This document shows, piece by piece, positions 58,701 through 64,000 of a DNA stretch of 64,000 nt. The stretch's first letter is position 1. Each line of letters starts with the position of its first letter. Position numbers and translations under genes: made by a program. Below the pieces are notes generated by a model, which was not told the origin of the DNA, ran no database searches, and saw nothing but the letters and a program-made list of their open reading frames with translations. This DNA is from Ophiura sarsii (lineage: Eukaryota; Echinodermata; Ophiuroidea; Amphilepidida; Ophiuridae), in NCBI GenBank assembly GCA_035610835.1, contig CM069452.1, positions 72,326,919 through 72,390,918 on the forward strand, written 5' to 3'.

Positions 58701-59569
58701 AACAAAATTATGAATTATATTGAAATCTGATACTATGATAAGAAATCCGAGGGCAATTGGATTTGAAAGTGAGGACACCAAAACCGCTAACATGGGGTCA
58801 ACATGGGTCTAAAATCGCGAGACAAAAAATATTGGTCCCGAATCGCGAACTAATAGCTTAATCAGTCAATTGTTGAGGTACAAATACCCCTAAGGGGTTC
58901 AGGATTTCATACCCCGTCGTCAAAAATAAATTTGAGTATGCCCCCCTCCCCCCATGCCCCATCTGCGAATTGTCGTTATTGGATTTTCTTAGGAAAAAGT
59001 GGGTTATCGGTGTAGCTTCCGGCTGAAAAAAAATGGGTACCACACAAAATTGGGATTCCTTGCGAGTGGAAAAAAACTTTAAAGAAAATAAAAAGATTGT
59101 CATGGATTAAATATAATAATTTTAAGAATTGCCATAAAATGGATTGTTCGTAGTGGTGTGTTATGTTTGAGAATTCCTGGAGTAAATTTCCGAAAACATA
59201 GGTCATCTGATGGGCATGATGTGGATTGATGAAAAAGCCAGGTCATTGTGTGGCTTCCCACCCCCCCCCCCCAAAAAAAAATTGATGACAGGCGTATAAC
59301 ACGTACAAATATAATATGATCACCTCTGCCATCCACAACCCTTTATATAAACATCCAGACGATCCAATAAAAATGTCAACTTGGTTAAGAATGTTCGTTA
59401 GCATGGTTAATAGGGACGTTGACACCGTCATGTCACAGCGAACAGGATAAGGTATATCATATCACGCAGCCAGAGATAACGCCGAGCAAAAGCGTTGATG
59501 GCAAAGGCGATATGTAGACAATTATCGGCAATAAAGTGGTTGACATGTCTGATAATATTTGATATCGTC

Positions 59570-59819
59570 TTAACACTTTTCACGCGGCTATTAGTTTTAT
59601 TATTTCAAAACAGTTTTTTAAGAAACCTTTCCCAACTTTCAAATCCTATCATAAGAATTACTGAACCAATCAATACTAGGAATGTTCGTACTTATTTTGA
59701 TGCACTTCTCACGGTGAATCCAAATATGGCAATGAAATTTTATATTTTTGTCATTTTTAAAACATTTTGTGACATTTTGAAGTGTCGTCTGCAGACGCCT
59801 GCAGCATGGAAAAGGTTAA
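59570..59819 (-). mobile_element. CACTTTCCACGCGGC MITE, copy 10
   Basis: Full-length; ends TTAACACTTTTCACGCGGC and GCAGCATGGAAAAGGTTAA. Confidence 0.75.
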
Positions 59820-60210
59820 TAAAAACACCCTTCTTTCCCCGCGTCGCAGTTGAGGCGTGACTGAGTGGTCAAAAGTTGTTGGCTGGCAGTAAACAACAGG
59901 AATTCATATGCTTCTTTAGAAGACCCTATAGTACTTGTCAGGTCGGGTTATACGTGATAACTAGCGAATAACAGTTTATTTCATATGCATCGTTTCTTAA
60001 ATAAAATGAGGAAGAGAATCACACACAAAAAAAACATGATGTCGACAGAAAATAATGTGTAAACGTGGATTTATGAGTAATATCGGGTTTCTTTTAGTGA
60101 CGGCCAATGCGGGCTACGAAATAATAAGCATTGAAATCAAGTTGCACTTGTCATGTCGATGTCATCCACTGACCTGAAGCTACTAAGGCGCGCCTCTGTT
60201 GCCTAAACTA

Positions 60211-60457
60211 TTAACAATTTCCACGCGGCAGACGTCTGCAGACGACATTCAAAAATTTCACAAAATGTTTAAAAAATGTCAAAATTGTTAAATTCCATAA
60301 CCATATTTGGAATCACCAAGTGATATGCATTGAAATAAATACAAAAATGCCAAGTTTTGATTCAGTAATCCTTTGAATAGACCTTTAAAGTTGGGAAAGG
60401 TTTCTGGAAATCTGTTTAGTAAATGGTAAAAGCAATAGCCGCGTGGAAAGTGTTTTA
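60211..60457 (+). mobile_element. CACTTTCCACGCGGC MITE, copy 11
   Basis: Full-length; TTAACAATTTCCACGCGGC to GCCGCGTGGAAAGTGTTTTA. Confidence 0.77.
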
Positions 60458-62337
60458 AATATCATTTTCTCCGAGATCCGTGACTGTTTTCTTTGGACCA
60501 ATTCTGCTCGATGCATTTAACTAGAATAACCCCTACCAAAATTACTTTGGTAACATCCTGAATATGTTTTAGGGCCATAAAGGGAAGTCAAAACAGTTGG
60601 GTTGGGGAGTCCTGGGGGAGGGGTGCACGGTAACTCCCGTATATACCCGACTATAGACCTATAAGTATAAGTTAAGTTCTTCATCCATAGCAGCCGTGAT
60701 ATTTTATAAACGACACGAACATGACCAATCATCGACTAAAAATCTAAATGACACAAATTGACAGGCAGGCTATGCCAGCACTCTACAGTCATCAAAAAAA
60801 GTAATACAGATAAATAGGCTTTTTAAAGGGGGCAATTTACATGTCATGACATGGTTGCTATGGTAACCAAGCAAGGCTGCTGATTGGTTAAAACTAAGAA
60901 CAAGCCTAACCAAGAACGAAACATCCATTTACATTCATAATTGACACATAATGATGTACAACTAATTCCGCAGAACAGTATGTTCTCGGAATTTTTGATT
61001 TCAACGTCCGGTTGCATGGCAACGCTAAATGTCATAAATTGAGACTAGATAAACTAGCCATCAAGCGATGGCGCTCTTGATAATGTCCCTACTCTAGGCT
61101 TGTGGATTAGGAATTCATTTTGGCTCATTGGGCAAAAAAATCAAATCATGGTCAAAATATGAGAAGCGGAGAGAAAATCATATGATAAAAAGGGAGTTAG
61201 CTATACGTACATACACAGCTTTCTGATGACATTTCAAAAGCTATCTTCGAGATTGAAAGTATAACCTACACTATCCACAAAATTTATTGGTAGTTATTTG
61301 ATCATCACGTCCGTTAACAATGTACACACACTGCATGCACTGCAATTAATTTGATGGTTATCACGCAAGAAATTGAAGACGACCTAGATAGATACAATAC
61401 CTGTTTTGTACAAAATTGTTTAGCTAGGATCCGGGGGAAGGGGGCACTGACATATATATGTGGTACGCATATATGGCTGCAAGACCCCACTTTTCAACAA
61501 TGACCCTAACAAATATTTTGACCAACAAAATACTTAAACTCACAGATGCTATTAACCTTACCTTCCTGCTACAATCATGTACCGCGCGGCGGCGCATCAA
61601 TCTCATACCACGCTCAGCGCGTGGTTAAACTTGTGAAAAAAGGTGTTTTGAACCTCACCTGAGCATCAATCAGATGTGCAAGCACGTGGCTCGGGTTCGA
61701 TCCACGGCGCATGGTGAGACTGATTTCCCCCTCAAATTTGACCTGTTTTTTCTTCCCTGATAGTTTAATTCACACAAAAACACGCCCGGGGAGTAAGGGT
61801 TACGTTTGAGTGAATAAATCGTCCAATTGAAAGACTTTTGAAAAATCGCTCGAAGACCCCTTTTTAAAAAATTAGAAGACTGTTTGAGCAGTTTAACCCC
61901 TACCTTTTGTACGTTATCTGTCTCAAGACAACCTGGCAAGAAAGTGCCAACCTTATACGTGTACCGTATCAAATTATATACCTATTGCCCCCACCCCCGG
62001 GATTTAAGTTTACAGAGTTGGGACGAAGCTCGGACATACATAAATGGTTTGAAGAGAGTGTGTTTCATTGTGATAAATTAGATTAGAAAGTCTCGTTCTC
62101 GTTGTATCATACTGTGCTGGCTACGTACATAAAATCAAGTTATTTGTTGTCAATATTTACACTTTACACTCTTAAAAATAACGTATATTATTACACTATT
62201 TACCCAAGGGGCAAGTAATAGTCAACTGAGAGTGTGAAATAGGGAAACACTGTGAAATAAAATAAAATATACCGATTATGACTGTATATTTCCATGATTC
62301 GATATCGGTATAAGACGAGTTTATGACTGCGAAAGAA
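60458..62337. other. No gene seen
   Basis: Only the SINE-like piece at 61660-61803 is recognised. Confidence 0.5.
61660..61803 (+). mobile_element. tRNA-derived SINE-like element, partial
   Basis: A box B-like GGGTTCGATCC is followed by GACTGATTTCCCC, a T-rich segment and the end CCCGGGGAGTAAGGGTTAC. Box A is not clear. The same end type occurs at 4900-4922. Confidence 0.4.
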
Positions 62338-62562
62338 ATTGCAGACGACATTTTAAAATTTCACAAAATGTTACAAAAAGGTTAAAATTATTGAATTTCT
62401 TCACCATATTTGGAATCACCGTAAGAAGTGCATTGTATTAAGTACAAACATGTCTAGTATTAGTTCTGTAATCATGGTAATCCTCGAGATAGACCTTGAA
62501 AGTTCGGAAAGCTTTCTGAAAAGTATGTTTTTTATGGTTAAACCAATAACCGCGGGGAAATT
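62338..62562 (+). mobile_element. CACTTTCCACGCGGC MITE, copy 12 (decayed ends)
   Basis: The interior is clear (GCAGACGACATTTTAAAATT, TTTGGAATCACC, CTAGTATTAGTTC) but both ends are eroded. Confidence 0.65.
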
Positions 62563-62649
62563 TTGAATAATTATAAGCTATTCCCGCATTGTGCCTCATT
62601 TACCCATGTTGGGTTTGGGTTACATATAAGTTGCCTTTACGTCTCTTCA

Positions 62650-62890
62650 GACTTTTCATGCGGCAGGCAGGCGTCTGCAGACGACATACCAAAATTGCAC
62701 AAAATGTTTCAAAAATGTCAGTATTATTGAATTTCATTATTATATTTGGAATCACCATAGAAATGCATTGCAATAAGTACAAACATGTCTAGTATTGGTT
62801 CAGTAATCCTTGAGATAGACTTTACAAACTGGTTTCTGAAAAATCTGTTTTGTATAATGGTAAAACTATTAGCCGCGTGGAAGGCGTTAA
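62650..62890 (+). mobile_element. CACTTTCCACGCGGC MITE, copy 13
   Basis: Nearly full-length, 88 bp after copy 12 in the same orientation; right end GCCGCGTGGAAGGCGTTAA. Confidence 0.72.
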
Positions 62891-62983
62891 TTACCAGTTA
62901 TCTCGGCATTGTTGATTTATTATCACCTGGACATAATATGTGCCAGACCACTGGAATCAAAAAGGGGCGCTTTTGGGCCCTGT

Positions 62984-63279
62984 CAAGGCTCGTAAGACAC
63001 TTTTTTTCAAAGGGGGGGGGGGGGGGGGGGGGGGGGGCGGGGGCGTTTTCAACAACAACAAAAATGTGAGTGAAATATGCGCGAATTTGCACCTATTTTT
63101 TGCACGATCGAGATACATTTTGGCTCTAAACAAGCTTGTAGCAAAGAATATTGCATTTTGGGAAGACAAATGCGCGCATAGCGCGCGAAATTTTTTCATC
63201 TGTGTACAAATTTTCCGGGGAAGATTTTCAAGGGGCCACCATCGCCCCCCCCCCCCCCCCCCCCTTCTTACGGGCCTGC
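62984..63279. mobile_element. Poly-G/poly-C MITE-like unit
   Basis: CAAGGCTCGTAAGAC at the left resembles the inverse of CTTACGGGCCTG at the right. The interior holds a 26-base G run and a 20-base C run. A similar right end (ATTACGGGCCTG) is at 10220. Confidence 0.4.
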
Positions 63280-63519
63280 TGTCCTCTGAGCCTTTTCCCA
63301 ATGTGTTCGCAACTTACCATGTAAAAATATGCGCACATGTTTTATTTTCGCTTTATATTAAAACCCCATTATAATGCCTCATGCGCGGCAAATAATACGA
63401 ATATTAAATTTGAATAGCTGTCAACAGCTAAAGATGACACTTAATTGATACGATACACACAAATATCACTTCTTTAGTTGAAAATGTCCATCTTAATAAC
63501 GCAGCATCAAACTTGTTAT

Positions 63520-63762
63520 AATTCTTTCCATGATGCTATTAGTTTCGTACAAAACAGATTTGTTCAGAAACATTGCCTAACTTTCAAAGTCTATCTTAAG
63601 AATTATTGAACCAATACTAAGCATGTTTGTACTTATTTTAATGCATTTCTCATGGTGAGTCCAAATATGGTTATGAAATTCAATATTTCTGACATTTTTG
63701 TAAGTTTATTTTGAAATGTTCGGACTGTTGTCTGCAGACGACTGCCGCGTGGAAAGTGTTAA
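63520..63762 (-). mobile_element. CACTTTCCACGCGGC MITE, copy 14
   Basis: The right side is intact (CTGCCGCGTGGAAAGTGTTAA) and the left side eroded (CTTTCCATGATGC). Confidence 0.7.
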
Positions 63763-64000
63763 TAACCGCAGCGTCAAACTTATTAACACGACATTGAGTG
63801 AGGAGGAAAATCGCCCGGACAGTAAAACGCTTCGTCGCATGGACAATTTGGATGAAGAAAAATCGGTAAGTCGTTGTGGCGATAATAAGCGTTTATATGA
63901 CAGTTTTAAGATCAACATGCCTTGAAGTTGACCTTTTATTAGGTATAGACCATAATTCGTATATGCAGTGAGTTGCATTGTTACAAAAATGTAATAGTGC

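Noticed and set aside
62940..63374. 144-residue open frame
   Set aside because: Crosses a poly-G and a poly-C tract of a MITE-like unit; composition is not protein-like.

Overview
The window is animal nuclear DNA with low gene density. It has spliced genes with ordinary GT/AG introns, LINE retroelements, many small inverted-repeat elements (MITEs), tRNA-derived repeats and an exceptional number of long poly-G/poly-C tracts. A metazoan UDP-glycosyltransferase, a seven-helix receptor and a DUF4806-type gene place it in animals. A histone mRNA 3' stem-loop with the flanks ACGG...CCACCA, as known from sea urchins, points to a marine deuterostome, most probably an echinoderm. The species cannot be told from this sequence.

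Host genes. (1) The last three coding exons of a UDP-glycosyltransferase lie on the + strand at 4120-4342, 6311-6530 and 11976-12264. They join in frame (732 nt) and carry the UGT signature, a C-terminal membrane anchor and an ER-retrieval tail. The N-terminal half is not visible. (2) Exons of a DUF4806-like protein lie on the - strand at 19201-16625. Two are convincing and two weaker. (3) A complete intronless class A (rhodopsin-type) G-protein-coupled receptor of 380 residues lies on the - strand at 49512-48370. (4) A histone gene remnant lies at 37400-37730 on the - strand, with CCAAT- and TATA-like boxes followed by two tandem 3' stem-loops and no coding sequence between them.

Retroelements. 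There is one L2/CR1-like LINE with endonuclease tail and reverse transcriptase (39850-42296, +, two frameshifts). A second LINE is 5'-truncated (16340-15336, -). Smaller LINE scraps lie at 11410-11490, 48107-48290 and 58555-58700, and a possible Penelope-like remnant at 52210-52323.

DNA elements dominate the rest. A 250-bp MITE family with CACTTTCCACGCGGC ends occurs 15 times (14 loci) in both orientations, mostly at 30-37 kb and 53-64 kb. Other units include a 242-261 bp relative sharing the end TTAACACTTTT, hAT-like MITEs with poly-G interiors and 8-bp target duplications, mariner-like and Harbinger-like elements, several near-perfect palindromes of 180-220 bp, a 3.2-kb inverted-repeat composite, and a TIR-bounded family carrying a tRNA-like module. 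Three regions hold ordered short-motif arrays (12.4-13.2 kb, 22.85-23.6 kb, 27.6-28.1 kb).

The genes show no functional linkage. The most notable items are the triplicated splice acceptor before a UGT exon, the gene-less histone promoter/stem-loop unit, the spaced GGTAACACGYGTTAC array and the tRNA-carrying TIR family. All calls were made by eye; no alignment or database search was run.
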